The notes under the pieces were generated by a model that saw nothing but the letters and a program-made list of their open reading frames with translations, did not search any database and was not told where the DNA came from. This document shows positions 57,298-64,000 of a DNA stretch of 64,000 nucleotides, piece after piece. A program made the translations under genes and the position numbers. How positions within the stretch are numbered: the first letter of the stretch is position 1; every line of letters starts with the position of its first letter. Origin of the DNA: Rubrivirga sp046845755 (GTDB lineage: Bacteria; Bacteroidota; Rhodothermia; Rhodothermales; Rubricoccaceae); contig NZ_CP177357.1 in NCBI RefSeq assembly GCF_046845755.1, forward strand, positions 4,103,369 through 4,167,368, written 5' to 3'.

Positions 57298-58716
57298 ATG
57301 CCCCGCTTTCTTGTCGTCCTCGCCCTTTTCGCCTCCACCGCGCTCGTCGGTTGCGACGGCTCCGACCCCGAACCCGGCACGCTCGACGACGCCCTCGCCT
57401 CCGCGATCGCCGGGGCGGGCGGCCCGGACGCCTACCTCCTGCCCTCGGCCGACGACCTCGCGGCGATCCCCCAGGACCCCCGCAACCCGCTGACGCCCGA
57501 GAAGGTGGCGCTCGGCCGGCTCCTGTTCCACGAGACCGCGATGGCCGTCAACGCCAACAAGGCCGACGGCATGGGGATGTACTCGTGCGCGTCGTGCCAC
57601 CACGCCGCCTCCGGGTTCCAGGCCGGCATCCCCCAGGGCATCGGCGAGGGCGGAATCGGGTTCGGCCGCTTCGGTGAGCGCCGCCGCCGGGACCCGGCCT
57701 ACGCGATGGTCGAGCTCGACACGCAGCCCATCCGCTCGCCGACGGTGCTGAACGGGGCGTTCCAGGACGTGACGCTGTGGAACGGACAGTTTGGGGCGAC
57801 CGGCACGAACGCGGGCACGGAGAGCCGCTGGGCCGCCGGCACGCCGATCGCCACCAACGAACTCGGCTTCCAGGGGCTCGAGATCCAGGCCATCGCCGGG
57901 CTCGCTGTCCACCGCATGAGCGACGGGGCGGCGGCGCTCTACACGGCCTACCCCGAATACCGTGCGCTCTTCGACGCGGCCTTCCCGGACCGCCCCGCGG
58001 GCGAGCGGGCCACGGCCGAGACGGCCGGGCTGGCGGTCGCCGCGTACGAGCGGACGGTCCTGGCCGACCGCGCCCCGTTCCAGCGCTGGCTCCGCGGTGA
58101 GGCCGACGCCATGTCGAGCGCGCAAAAGCGCGGGGCCATCGTGTTCTTCGCCGAGGCCAACTGCACGACGTGCCACGGCGGGCCGGCGCTGGCGACCGGC
58201 GCCGGGGGCGCGACCGAGTTCCACGCCGTCGGGATGGGCGAGCTGCTCGGGCCCGGCGTGTTCTCGGACTTCAACCCGACCGACCCGGTCCACCTCGGCC
58301 GCGGCGGGTTCACCGACCGGGCGGGCGACGCGTACACCTTCAAGACGCCGACGCTCTACAACCTGGCCGACCACGGCTTCTTCGGCCACGGCGCCACCTT
58401 CAACTCGGTCCGCGAGGTGGTCGACTACAAGAACGCGGCGGTGTCTCAGAGCACGATCGTGCCCGCCGACCGGCTGTCCGACCTCTTCGTCCCGCAAAAC
58501 CTGTCCCTAGACCAGATCGACGACCTCGTCGCGTTCCTCGAAGGCGGCCTCTACGACGCCGACCTCGCCCGCTACGTGCCGGACGCGCTCCCCTCGGGCG
58601 CGTGCTTCCCCAACAACGACGCCGAGACGCGCGCCGACCTCGGCTGCGGCACGACCGCACGCGCCGTCCCGCTGAGCCTGCTCGGCCGGGGCCGCCAGAC
58701 GGGCCTCGTGATGTAG
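57298..58716 (+). CDS. Di-heme cytochrome c peroxidase-family lipoprotein
   Basis: Predicted periplasmic c-type cytochrome of 472 residues. The leader VVLALFASTALVGC gives lipidated Cys18. Two CxxCH heme sites are present: CASCHH near residue 98 and CTTCHG near residue 290. The MauG/CcpA-type layout is clear: LGRLLFHETAM before the first heme, PIRSPTVLNGAF, AYERTVLADRAPF, FKTPTLYNLADHGFFGHGA and LVAFLEGGLYD. It would reduce hydrogen peroxide with electrons from a periplasmic donor, or oxidise another substrate as MauG does. It lies between fabG and the fabD operon on the opposite strand, breaking an otherwise conserved cluster. Heme attachment needs a maturation system such as the CcmF-type gene at 28490. 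Confidence 0.88.
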   Translation: MPRFLVVLALFASTALVGCDGSDPEPGTLDDALASAIAGAGGPDAYLLPSADDLAAIPQDPRNPLTPEKVALGRLLFHETAMAVNANKADGMGMYSCASCHHAASGFQAGIPQGIGEGGIGFGRFGERRRRDPAYAMVELDTQPIRSPTVLNGAFQDVTLWNGQFGATGTNAGTESRWAAGTPIATNELGFQGLEIQAIAGLAVHRMSDGAAALYTAYPEYRALFDAAFPDRPAGERATAETAGLAVAAYERTVLADRAPFQRWLRGEADAMSSAQKRGAIVFFAEANCTTCHGGPALATGAGGATEFHAVGMGELLGPGVFSDFNPTDPVHLGRGGFTDRAGDAYTFKTPTLYNLADHGFFGHGATFNSVREVVDYKNAAVSQSTIVPADRLSDLFVPQNLSLDQIDDLVAFLEGGLYDADLARYVPDALPSGACFPNNDAETRADLGCGTTARAVPLSLLGRGRQTGLVM

Positions 58717-58752
58717 GCCCTCGAGCCGGCCGCCGGGGCCCGCCTCCGGCGG

Positions 58753-59559
58753 CTAGCTGCGGGTCCGGCGAGAGGGCGCGCGCGCGCCCTCGGCGTCGGG
58801 CAGGGCGGTGCCGTCGTCGAGGTCGAGGAGCGGGCCGGCCGGCGCTGGGGCCTCGGCCGCGCGAGCGGGGCCCGAGACGAGCGGGGCCAGGCTGTCGGCG
58901 ATCGTGTTGAGGCCGCGCAGCTTTTTGTCGCGCCAGCGCCGGTCCAGGGCCATCGTCGCCGGCGCCGCCATTGCCCACACGAGCGCGAACGTCGCGAACC
59001 CGACCGCGCCGCTGGCGACGGCCGTCGCGATGAACGCCGCGACGATGGCGATCACGAGCCCGTAGATCACGCCCTCCGTCCGCACGCCTGCCGATCCGAC
59101 GAGCTGGCGCAAGCGGAGCCGGGTCCGCCCCTCGCGCGCGCTCGCCGTCACCGTCGTCCGGATCCCGAGGCTCGACGTGTGGCTCCACTCGTAGGCGTGG
59201 CCGACCTGCTGGACGGTCCCGTGCGTCGTGAGGGCGGTGTCGAGCCCGATCTCCGCTTCGAGGTGGGCCACGATGTCCTCCCACCCCTCGGGCGTCAGCG
59301 GCGCGTCGACCCAGCGCTCGACGGCGACGTGCGTCGTGGTCTGGCCCGACTGGCGCGAGAGCGTCCGGCCGGCGGCGTCCATCTCGGCCGCCGCCGCGCG
59401 CAGGTGCGCCGGGTCGATCCCGGTCTCGCGGCCGATCCGCTCGACCTCCGCCAGCGTCAGGCCGACCTCGGCGTGGGGCGCCGCGGCCTCCTGCTGGCGC
59501 TCGACGGCCCGGCCGATGAGGTCGGCGACCTCGCGCTCGGAATACGTGCGCTCGGCCAC
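58753..59559 (-). CDS. Unknown membrane protein linked to the fab operon
   Basis: A 268-residue protein. The N-terminal 60 residues, YSEREVADLIGRAVERQQ and GLTLAEVERIGRETGIDPAHL, form a small helical domain found at the start of various proteins in this and related phyla; its function is unknown. Residues about 85-185 are beta-rich (THVAVERWVDAPL; AYEWSHTSSLGIRTTVTAS). Two transmembrane helices follow (VIYGLVIAIVAAFIATAVAS and GFATFALVWAMAAPATMA), then a polar tail. The GTG start lies 2 bp after the fabD stop, which puts it at the end of the plsX-fabH-fabD run. The role is not predictable; co-expression with lipid synthesis is inferred from spacing. Confidence 0.6.
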   Translation of the reverse strand: MAERTYSEREVADLIGRAVERQQEAAAPHAEVGLTLAEVERIGRETGIDPAHLRAAAAEMDAAGRTLSRQSGQTTTHVAVERWVDAPLTPEGWEDIVAHLEAEIGLDTALTTHGTVQQVGHAYEWSHTSSLGIRTTVTASAREGRTRLRLRQLVGSAGVRTEGVIYGLVIAIVAAFIATAVASGAVGFATFALVWAMAAPATMALDRRWRDKKLRGLNTIADSLAPLVSGPARAAEAPAPAGPLLDLDDGTALPDAEGARAPSRRTRS

Positions 59560-59561
59560 CG

Positions 59562-60485
59562 CTACGCCTCGACGGCGGCCACCTCGTCGGCGGTCCCGGC
59601 TGGCGCCGTCACGGCGTCGCGGCCGAGCGTGCGGCGGACGAGCCCGGAGAGCACCTTGCCGGTGCCGACCTCGACGTAGCGCGTCGCGCCGTCGGCGGCC
59701 ATCCGCTCGACGGTCTGGGCCCAGCGGACGGGCGCGGTGAGCTGGTCGAGCAGGCGCTGGCGGATCTCGTCGGGCTCGGTCGTCGGCTGGGCGGTCACGT
59801 TGAGGACGACCGGGCACGACGGCGCGCGGAGGTCGAGGGCCGCCAGCGTCTCCGCCAGCCCGTCGCGCGCGAACGCCATGAGGGGGCTGTGGAAGGCACC
59901 GGAGACGGGGAGCGGAACGACGCGCCGCGCGCCGGCCTCGCCTGCGAGCACGCCGGCTCGCTCGACGGCTGGGCCGTCGCCCGAGATCACGATCTGGCCC
60001 GGGTCGTTGTAGTTGGCCGGGACCACCTCGCCTGGGCCCGCCTCGGTCGCCTGGCGGCAGACGGCCTCGAGGGCGGCAGCATCCATCCCGAGAACCGCCG
60101 ACATGGCGCCGGGGCGGACGTCGCCCGCGCTCGCCATCAGCTCGCCGCGGCGGCGCACGGCGCGCAGGCCGTCGGCGAACGACATCGCGCCGACGGCCGC
60201 GAGCGCGCTCCACTCGCCCAGGCTGTGCCCGGCGGCCACGTCGGGCGTCACGCCCCGCTCGCCCAGCGCGGCGGCGGCAGCCAGGCTGTGCGTGTACAGC
60301 GCCGGCTGCGTGATCTCGGTCGGCTTCAGCGCATCCGCGTCGTCGCCGAACATGAGGTCGGTCAGCGAGAAGCCCAGGACGGCGTCGGCCTCGTCGTAAA
60401 TGGCGCGAGCAGCGGGGATCTCGGCGAGGTCGGCGCCCATGCCGGGGGCCTGGGAGCCCTGGCCCGGGAAGAGGAAGGCGAGCAT
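59562..60485 (-). CDS. fabD: Malonyl-CoA:ACP transacylase FabD
   Basis: Transfers malonyl from CoA to acyl carrier protein. The protein has 307 residues. Motifs: FLFPGQGSQ at the N-terminus, nucleophile Ser in AGHSLGEWSAL, Arg in VRRRGELM, catalytic His in VSGAFHSPLM and the late VEVGTGKVLSGL. All key residues are present. It lies downstream of fabH with a 97-bp gap that holds the inverted repeat GGGTGATGAG/CTCATCACCC. The ATG at 60485 is clear. It likely shares the plsX promoter unless the hairpin separates it. Confidence 0.93.
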   Translation of the reverse strand: MLAFLFPGQGSQAPGMGADLAEIPAARAIYDEADAVLGFSLTDLMFGDDADALKPTEITQPALYTHSLAAAAALGERGVTPDVAAGHSLGEWSALAAVGAMSFADGLRAVRRRGELMASAGDVRPGAMSAVLGMDAAALEAVCRQATEAGPGEVVPANYNDPGQIVISGDGPAVERAGVLAGEAGARRVVPLPVSGAFHSPLMAFARDGLAETLAALDLRAPSCPVVLNVTAQPTTEPDEIRQRLLDQLTAPVRWAQTVERMAADGATRYVEVGTGKVLSGLVRRTLGRDAVTAPAGTADEVAAVEA

Positions 60486-60510
60486 GGCAGAGTGAGGGGG
60501 AAAGAGTGCT

Positions 60511-60574
60511 GGGTGATGAGCGAGCGTCCGGATCGGGCGAGAGCGGCCGGCGTGGGGCCCATCACTCATCACCC
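60511..60574. repeat. Inverted repeat between fabH and fabD
   Basis: GGGTGATGAG and CTCATCACCC are perfect 10-bp complements about 44 bp apart, with further simple words (CATCACTCATCACC, GTCACTCCTCACTC). A hairpin in this position could attenuate or process the operon mRNA. It belongs with the other simple-sequence inverted repeats of the window. Confidence 0.5.
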
Positions 60575-60582
60575 GTCACTCC

Positions 60583-61578
60583 TCACTCGCCGTAGCTCCA
60601 CTTGAGCCAGGTCGCGCCCCAGGTGAAGCCGCCGCCGAAGGCCGCCAGCACCAGGTTGTCGCCGGGGCGGAGCTGGTCCTCCCAGTCGGCCAGGCAGAGC
60701 GGGAGGGTGGCGGCGGTCGTGTTGCCGTAGGTCTCGATGTTGACCATCACCTGGTCCGGCCCGATGCCCATCCGGCGCGCGGTCGCGTCGATGATGCGCA
60801 AGTTGGCCTGGTGCGGGACGAGGTACCGGATGTCGTCGCCGGTCAAATCGTTGCGTTCCAAGATCTCGGCGGCCGCCTCGGCCATCCCGACGACGGCCCG
60901 CTTGAAGACAGCCTTGCCGTCCTGGCGCGCGTAGTGCAAGCGCGCGTCGACGGTCTCGCGCGTGGCCGGCCGGAGCGACCCGCCCGCCGGCATCAGCAGC
61001 GACTCCACGCCGCTCCCGTCGACGTACTGGACGGTGTCGAGCACGCCGGTCCCGTCGGTCGTCGGCTCCAGCAGAACGGCGCCGGCGCCGTCGCCGAAGA
61101 TGATGCAGGTCGCGCGGTCGGTGTAGTCGACGATGCGGCTCATCGTGTCGGCGCCGATGACCAGGATCTTCTGGTGCATCCCGGCCTCGATCATCTTGGC
61201 GCCGGTCGTGAGCGCGTACAGGAAGCCCGAGCACGCCGCCGAGATGTCGTAGCCCCACGCCTTGTCGGCGCCCAGCATCGTCTGCACCAGGCACGCCGTC
61301 GACGGGAAGACGAGGTCGGGGGTGACCGTCGCGACCAAAATGCAGTCGATCTCGGACGCGTCGACGCCCGCCTTCGCCAGGCACTGCTTGGCGGCCTCGG
61401 TCGACATGAACGCCGTCGCCTTGTCGGGGTCGCGCAGGATGCGGCGCTCGGCGATCCCCGTCCGCGAGCGGATCCACTCGTCGTTCGTGTCGACCATCTG
61501 CTCGAGGTCGGCGTTCGTGATCCGGTCCGGCGGGAGGTACTTGCCGACGGACGTGACGGCGGCGGTCGGATTGGGCAT
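60583..61578 (-). CDS. fabH: 3-oxoacyl-ACP synthase III FabH
   Basis: Condenses acetyl-CoA (or a branched acyl-CoA) with malonyl-ACP to start fatty-acid synthesis. The protein has 331 residues. The triad is visible: Cys in SAACSGFLYAL, His in LVPHQANLRII and Asn in YGNTTAATLPL. GDGAGAVLLE and the C-terminal LAAFGGGFTWGATWLKW are typical. The N-terminal SVGKYLPPDRITNADLE fixes the start. The gap to plsX is 30 bp without a terminator, so the two are co-transcribed. Confidence 0.94.
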   Translation of the reverse strand: MPNPTAAVTSVGKYLPPDRITNADLEQMVDTNDEWIRSRTGIAERRILRDPDKATAFMSTEAAKQCLAKAGVDASEIDCILVATVTPDLVFPSTACLVQTMLGADKAWGYDISAACSGFLYALTTGAKMIEAGMHQKILVIGADTMSRIVDYTDRATCIIFGDGAGAVLLEPTTDGTGVLDTVQYVDGSGVESLLMPAGGSLRPATRETVDARLHYARQDGKAVFKRAVVGMAEAAAEILERNDLTGDDIRYLVPHQANLRIIDATARRMGIGPDQVMVNIETYGNTTAATLPLCLADWEDQLRPGDNLVLAAFGGGFTWGATWLKWSYGE

Positions 61579-61608
61579 GCGGGAGCCGATAGAGGGGACG
61601 GGCCGGCG

Positions 61609-62637
61609 CTAGGCGTCGGGGCCGTCGGGGTCGCGGAGGGCGCGGGCGATCCGCGCCGTCAGGTTCTGCTCGACGAGCGAGGCGGTGCTGAGCACCATCT
61701 GGCGGATGGCGCGCGCCGACGAGCCGCCGTGGCCGATCACGATCGTGCCGTCCAAGCCGAGGAGGGGGACGCCGCCGAACGCCTGGTAGTCGAAGGGCGC
61801 GAGCATCCCCTTCAGGACGCCGCCGACGGTCTGCGCCGCCTCGGGCGCCAACTCCTGCCGGCCGATCTCGGCCTTGACCATCGTGGGCAGGATCGTCGCG
61901 ATCGACTCCGCCAGCTTGAGGACGACGTTGCCCACGAACCCGTCGCAGACGCAGACATCCGCCGCGTGCTGCAGGATGTCGCGGCCCTCGACGTTGCCCA
62001 CGAACCGGAGCGCGCCGCGCTCGCCGAGCGCCGCGAGCGTGACGTGGGCCTCCTTGATGGTGTCGGTCCCCTTGCCCGGCTCCTCGCCCACGTTGACGAG
62101 CCCGACGCTGGGGTCGTCTTTGCCGAGAAACGCGGAGCCGAAGACGGCGCCCATGCGGGCAAACTGGACCAAGTGCTCGGGGCGGACCTCGACGTTGGCG
62201 CCCACGTCGAGCAGGATGCACGTGCCCGACGGCGTCGGGAGGTAGCCGGGGAGGGCGGGGCGCAGCACGCCGGGCAGGCGGCCGAGCCCGAACAGCGACG
62301 CGGCCATCACGGCGCCCGTGTTGCCGGCGCTCGCGAACGCGTCCGCGCGGCCGGACTTGACGGCGCCCACGCCGACGTGGATCGACGACTGCGGCTTGGC
62401 GCGGAGCGCGACGGTCGGGCTCTCGCCCATCCCGATCACGTCGGCCGCGTCGACGACGCGGACGCGGTCGGCCCCGCCGCCCAGGCGGTCGAACTCGGCG
62501 GCGATCTCGGCCTCGCGGCCGACCAGGATCACGTCGACCCGGTCGCCGGCTTCGGCGGCGGCCTCGAGGGCGCCTTCCACGACGACGCCCGGGGCGTGGT
62601 CTCCGCCCATGGCGTCGACGGCGACTCGGACGGGCAT
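61609..62637 (-). CDS. plsX: Phosphate acyltransferase PlsX
   Basis: Makes acyl-phosphate from acyl-ACP for the PlsX-PlsY route to lysophosphatidic acid. The 342-residue length and the N-terminal VAVDAMGGDHAPGVVVEGAL are diagnostic. Further family motifs are SIHVGVGAVKSGRADAFASAGNTGAVMAA-type segments, CILLDVGANVEVRPEHL, VCDGFVGNVVLK and PLLGLDGTIVIGHGGS. It leads the plsX-fabH-fabD run; the GGTATCTTGG box lies 31 bp upstream. The rpmF and DUF177 genes further upstream complete the order common in bacteria. Confidence 0.94.
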   Translation of the reverse strand: MPVRVAVDAMGGDHAPGVVVEGALEAAAEAGDRVDVILVGREAEIAAEFDRLGGGADRVRVVDAADVIGMGESPTVALRAKPQSSIHVGVGAVKSGRADAFASAGNTGAVMAASLFGLGRLPGVLRPALPGYLPTPSGTCILLDVGANVEVRPEHLVQFARMGAVFGSAFLGKDDPSVGLVNVGEEPGKGTDTIKEAHVTLAALGERGALRFVGNVEGRDILQHAADVCVCDGFVGNVVLKLAESIATILPTMVKAEIGRQELAPEAAQTVGGVLKGMLAPFDYQAFGGVPLLGLDGTIVIGHGGSSARAIRQMVLSTASLVEQNLTARIARALRDPDGPDA

Positions 62638-62668
62638 GGCGGGCGGACGGGCGGGCGAAGAGGGGACG

Positions 62669-62678
62669 CCAAGATACC
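62669..62678 (-). promoter_or_regulatory. Putative -10/-7 box (GGTATCTTGG)
   Basis: On the minus strand GGTATCTTGG lies 31 bp before the plsX ATG, identical to the box before the TonB receptor at 46893. Suggests that plsX-fabH-fabD has its own promoter apart from rpmF. Confidence 0.5.
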
Positions 62679-62751
62679 CCGATTACAGACGGCGCCCGCC
62701 CCCACCCTCAGCGGGCGGACGCGGGCGTCGGCGGGGCGAGACGGCGGGGCG

Positions 62752-62940
62752 CTAGAGCGCGTCGGCGGTCTCGATGACGGCGCGGCCCCGGTAGTGCCCG
62801 CACGTCGGGCAGGCGCGGTGCTGCAGCTTGGCGTTGCTGCAGTTCGGGCACTCGGTGGGCGTCGGCACGTTTTTGACCTTGTACTGCGAGCGGCGGTGGC
62901 CGGTGCGGGCCTTCGAGTGCTTGCGTTTGGGGTTGGCCAT
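62752..62940 (-). CDS. rpmF: 50S ribosomal protein bL32
   Basis: Ribosomal protein of 62 residues. The basic N-terminus MANPKRKHSKARTGHRRS is followed by a zinc ribbon with two CxxC knuckles (CPNC and CPTC), so this is the zinc-binding C+ form of L32. It sits between DUF177 and plsX, the usual order in bacteria, and its spacing to DUF177 (39 bp) supports co-transcription. Confidence 0.96.
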   Translation of the reverse strand: MANPKRKHSKARTGHRRSQYKVKNVPTPTECPNCSNAKLQHRACPTCGHYRGRAVIETADAL

Positions 62941-62979
62941 CGGAGTCGGAGGGTGCGCCCAAAGGGCGGAGGATCGGGA

Positions 62980-63468
62980 TTAAGAGTCGTCGCCGCCGTC
63001 GGGGCGGAGGGCCTGGAGGGCGGCCCAGCGGTCGTCGGCCGGCTCGTCGTCGGACGGGCTGCCGAACGCGGTCGGGAGGTCCGCCTCGAGGGCGGCCGGG
63101 CTGACGCGTCGGAGCGGGACCGCCAGCAGCAGCGTGTCGTGCACGGACTGCGTGAGGTCGATCTCCTGGCCGTCGGCCTCCAGCGCCAGCGTCTCGTCGT
63201 CGTCGTCGCCGATGGGGTCGGCGGTGAACACGACGGCGTGCGTGCCCTCGACGGGCTGGTCGTAGAGGTCCAGCGTCCGGTCGCACTCGAGCCGGGCGGT
63301 CGCCCGGGCCGTGTACGCCGCGAGCACGCGGCGCTCGGACAGGTCGAGCGTCAGGTCCACCTCGACGTCCGAGAAGACGTCGGCGTCGAGGCCGAGATCG
63401 TCGGCCGTCGGGCGGAAGGCCTCCTGGTGGAGACCGTCGGTGAGCGAGGCGAGAGAGACCCGGAACAC
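62980..63468 (-). CDS. DUF177 (YceD-like) protein
   Basis: A 162-residue protein of the YceD/DUF177 family, which in many bacteria precedes rpmF and is linked to 23S rRNA/large-subunit maturation. Visible pattern: VDLTLDLSERRVLAAYTARAT, ECDRTLDLYDQPVEGTHAVVF, the acidic PIGDDDDETLALEADGQEIDLT, then LLLAVPLRR and an acidic tail. The CxxC pair of many family members is reduced to one Cys. I chose the GTG at 63468 (FRVSLASLTDG) because the family begins there; the in-frame ATG at 63606 would add 46 residues of unlike, Cys-rich composition. Next gene rpmF supports the call. Confidence 0.75.
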   Translation of the reverse strand: MFRVSLASLTDGLHQEAFRPTADDLGLDADVFSDVEVDLTLDLSERRVLAAYTARATARLECDRTLDLYDQPVEGTHAVVFTADPIGDDDDETLALEADGQEIDLTQSVHDTLLLAVPLRRVSPAALEADLPTAFGSPSDDEPADDRWAALQALRPDGGDDS

Positions 63469-63792
63469 GGCGTCGGTCGAGCGCTGGTCGTCAAGGAACG
63501 CGGGGCAAGGCCCGCAGAGAGAGCATCCGCCCTCGGGAGCCCGCGAAGGTAGGTCGCCGCAGGAGCGCGCGACAAGGGCCTCACGCGATGTTGACACGTC
63601 CCCCACGCGCCCTCCTCAGGGGGTGACGTCCCGGGCATCGCCTGGCCCGACGGGGAGCGCCGGCCGGCCCACCGGCCCCCCACAGGGCCCGTTCTCGCGC
63701 CGTGTCCATCCCATCGGGGAGGGCACTCCCGTGTGCATCGGGATTCTCCGGGGGGAACCTCACCCTTCACTCGAAGCCGTTCGTTGACACGG

Positions 63793-63801
63793 TGTGGATA
63801 A
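63793..63801 (-). other. DnaA box, perfect (TTATCCACA)
   Basis: The plus strand reads TGTGGATAA, i.e. the exact consensus DnaA box TTATCCACA on the minus strand. A single copy can occur by chance, but it is rare in sequence this GC-rich and it lies in the gene-free region. Confidence 0.6.
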
Positions 63802-63934
63802 CCCGATTGCGAAACCGCGACGAGGACGGCCGTGCCCACCACCTCGGCGGAATCTGGCCGGTCCTGACTCTACGGGCTGTGACTATCTCGTTGTCGCCCA
63901 TCGACGTCGAAAGTTTTGGCGCAGGCGACTCGCG

Positions 63935-63943
63935 CGTGGACAA
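63935..63943 (-). other. DnaA box-like site (TTGTCCACG)
   Basis: On the minus strand TTGTCCACG differs from TT(A/G)TCCACA only in the last base, in the same orientation as, and 142 bp from, the perfect box. Supports a cluster of DnaA sites, though two sites are few for an origin. Confidence 0.4.
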
Positions 63944-64000
63944 CCAAATCCGGGAACCCGCCCCTAGGGGCCGTGCGAGGGGGAGACACCCGTTTGGCAT

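Larger units (their letters stand above)
63469..64000. other. Gene-free end region, candidate replication origin
   Basis: No credible gene is seen after the DUF177 start, apart from spurious open frames. The last 230 bp are visibly less GC-rich than the rest. One perfect DnaA box and one near match lie here. The gene before reads away from this region on the minus strand. If dnaA or another plus-strand gene follows beyond the window, this is the oriC; that cannot be seen here. Confidence 0.4.

Noticed and set aside
4898..62637. Biosynthetic gene cluster, toxin-antitoxin, restriction or phage-defence locus
   Set aside because: No modular synthase, toxin pair, methylase/nuclease pair or known defence domain was recognised. 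The HNH gene stands alone and is broken.
63351..64000. Open frames in the last 650 bp (63351-63842 and 63767-64000, minus strand; 63311-63787, plus strand)
   Set aside because: None has a family-like sequence, they overlap one another and the DUF177 gene, and composition is unlike the real genes. The region is better read as non-coding.

Overview
The window is a gene-dense, very high-GC bacterial chromosome segment. Its content is what one expects of the Bacteroidota/Rhodothermota group, most plausibly a Rubricoccaceae-like marine bacterium (Rubrivirga or Rubricoccus). That placement is an inference from three things. First, there are three TonB-dependent receptors with N-terminal carboxypeptidase-regulatory-like domains, one of them paired with a DUF4249 lipoprotein. 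Second, there are many small lipoproteins and weak Shine-Dalgarno usage. Third, a recurring GGTA(C/T)CTTCGG-like box upstream of genes resembles the Bacteroidota TAnnTTTG promoter element. No rRNA, CRISPR array, prophage or intact insertion sequence was seen.

Layout. 0-4 kb: the end of a histidine-degradation operon (hutI-hutG), an S1/P1-nuclease or phospholipase-C-like secreted enzyme, a DUF2993 lipoprotein and a DJ-1/PfpI protein. 4.1-4.9 kb: an intact tRNA-Lys, its terminator, a frameshifted HNH endonuclease and a 3'-terminal tRNA fragment. 4.9-10 kb: a TonB receptor with a small His-rich secreted partner (a likely metal-uptake pair) and a CDC48/VCP-type double AAA ATPase. 10-14 kb: a PEGA protein and two paralogous FnIII/propeller lipoproteins. 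14-21.4 kb: a YkgJ-type cysteine-cluster protein, an NhaC-like antiporter, a gluconolactonase-GntP pair, DUF2237, a rhodanese and an L,D-transpeptidase. 21.5-25.1 kb: a hybrid histidine kinase with two receiver-only proteins. 25.3-28.4 kb: three paralogous secreted proteins of a DUF3108-like family. 28.5-31 kb: a CcmF-type cytochrome c assembly protein. 31-32.6 kb: a repeat-filled gap and a DUF4097 beta-solenoid protein. 32.8-35.9 kb: a HAD-IG 5'-nucleotidase, an unknown protein and an aldo/keto reductase. 35.9-38.2 kb: an operon of receiver, RsbQ-like alpha/beta hydrolase and PAS-histidine kinase. 38-47 kb: a sirtuin and two TonB receptor regions with lipoproteins. 47-52 kb: a possible methyltransferase, a ChaN-like protein, a DEAD-box RNA helicase and three tandem Ala/Gly-rich membrane proteins. 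52-56 kb: a kinase with six PAS repeats plus its receiver. 56-63.5 kb: fatty-acid and phospholipid genes (DUF177-rpmF-plsX-fabH-fabD, with fabG displaced) interrupted by a di-heme cytochrome c peroxidase. The last ~500 bp is gene-free and holds a perfect DnaA box and a near-perfect one, so it is an oriC candidate.

How the genes work together. The strongest candidate for a little-described system is the 35.9-38.2 kb operon. RsbQ hydrolases normally feed a PAS-PP2C phosphatase (RsbP). Here an RsbQ-like enzyme with an intact Ser-Asp-His triad is translationally coupled to a PAS-histidine kinase and a receiver, which suggests a hydrolase-generated ligand read out by phosphotransfer. All four receiver-only proteins in the window lack DNA-binding outputs, so signalling here appears to work through phosphorelay or protein-protein contacts. 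Many intergenic gaps carry dispersed or self-complementary repeats.
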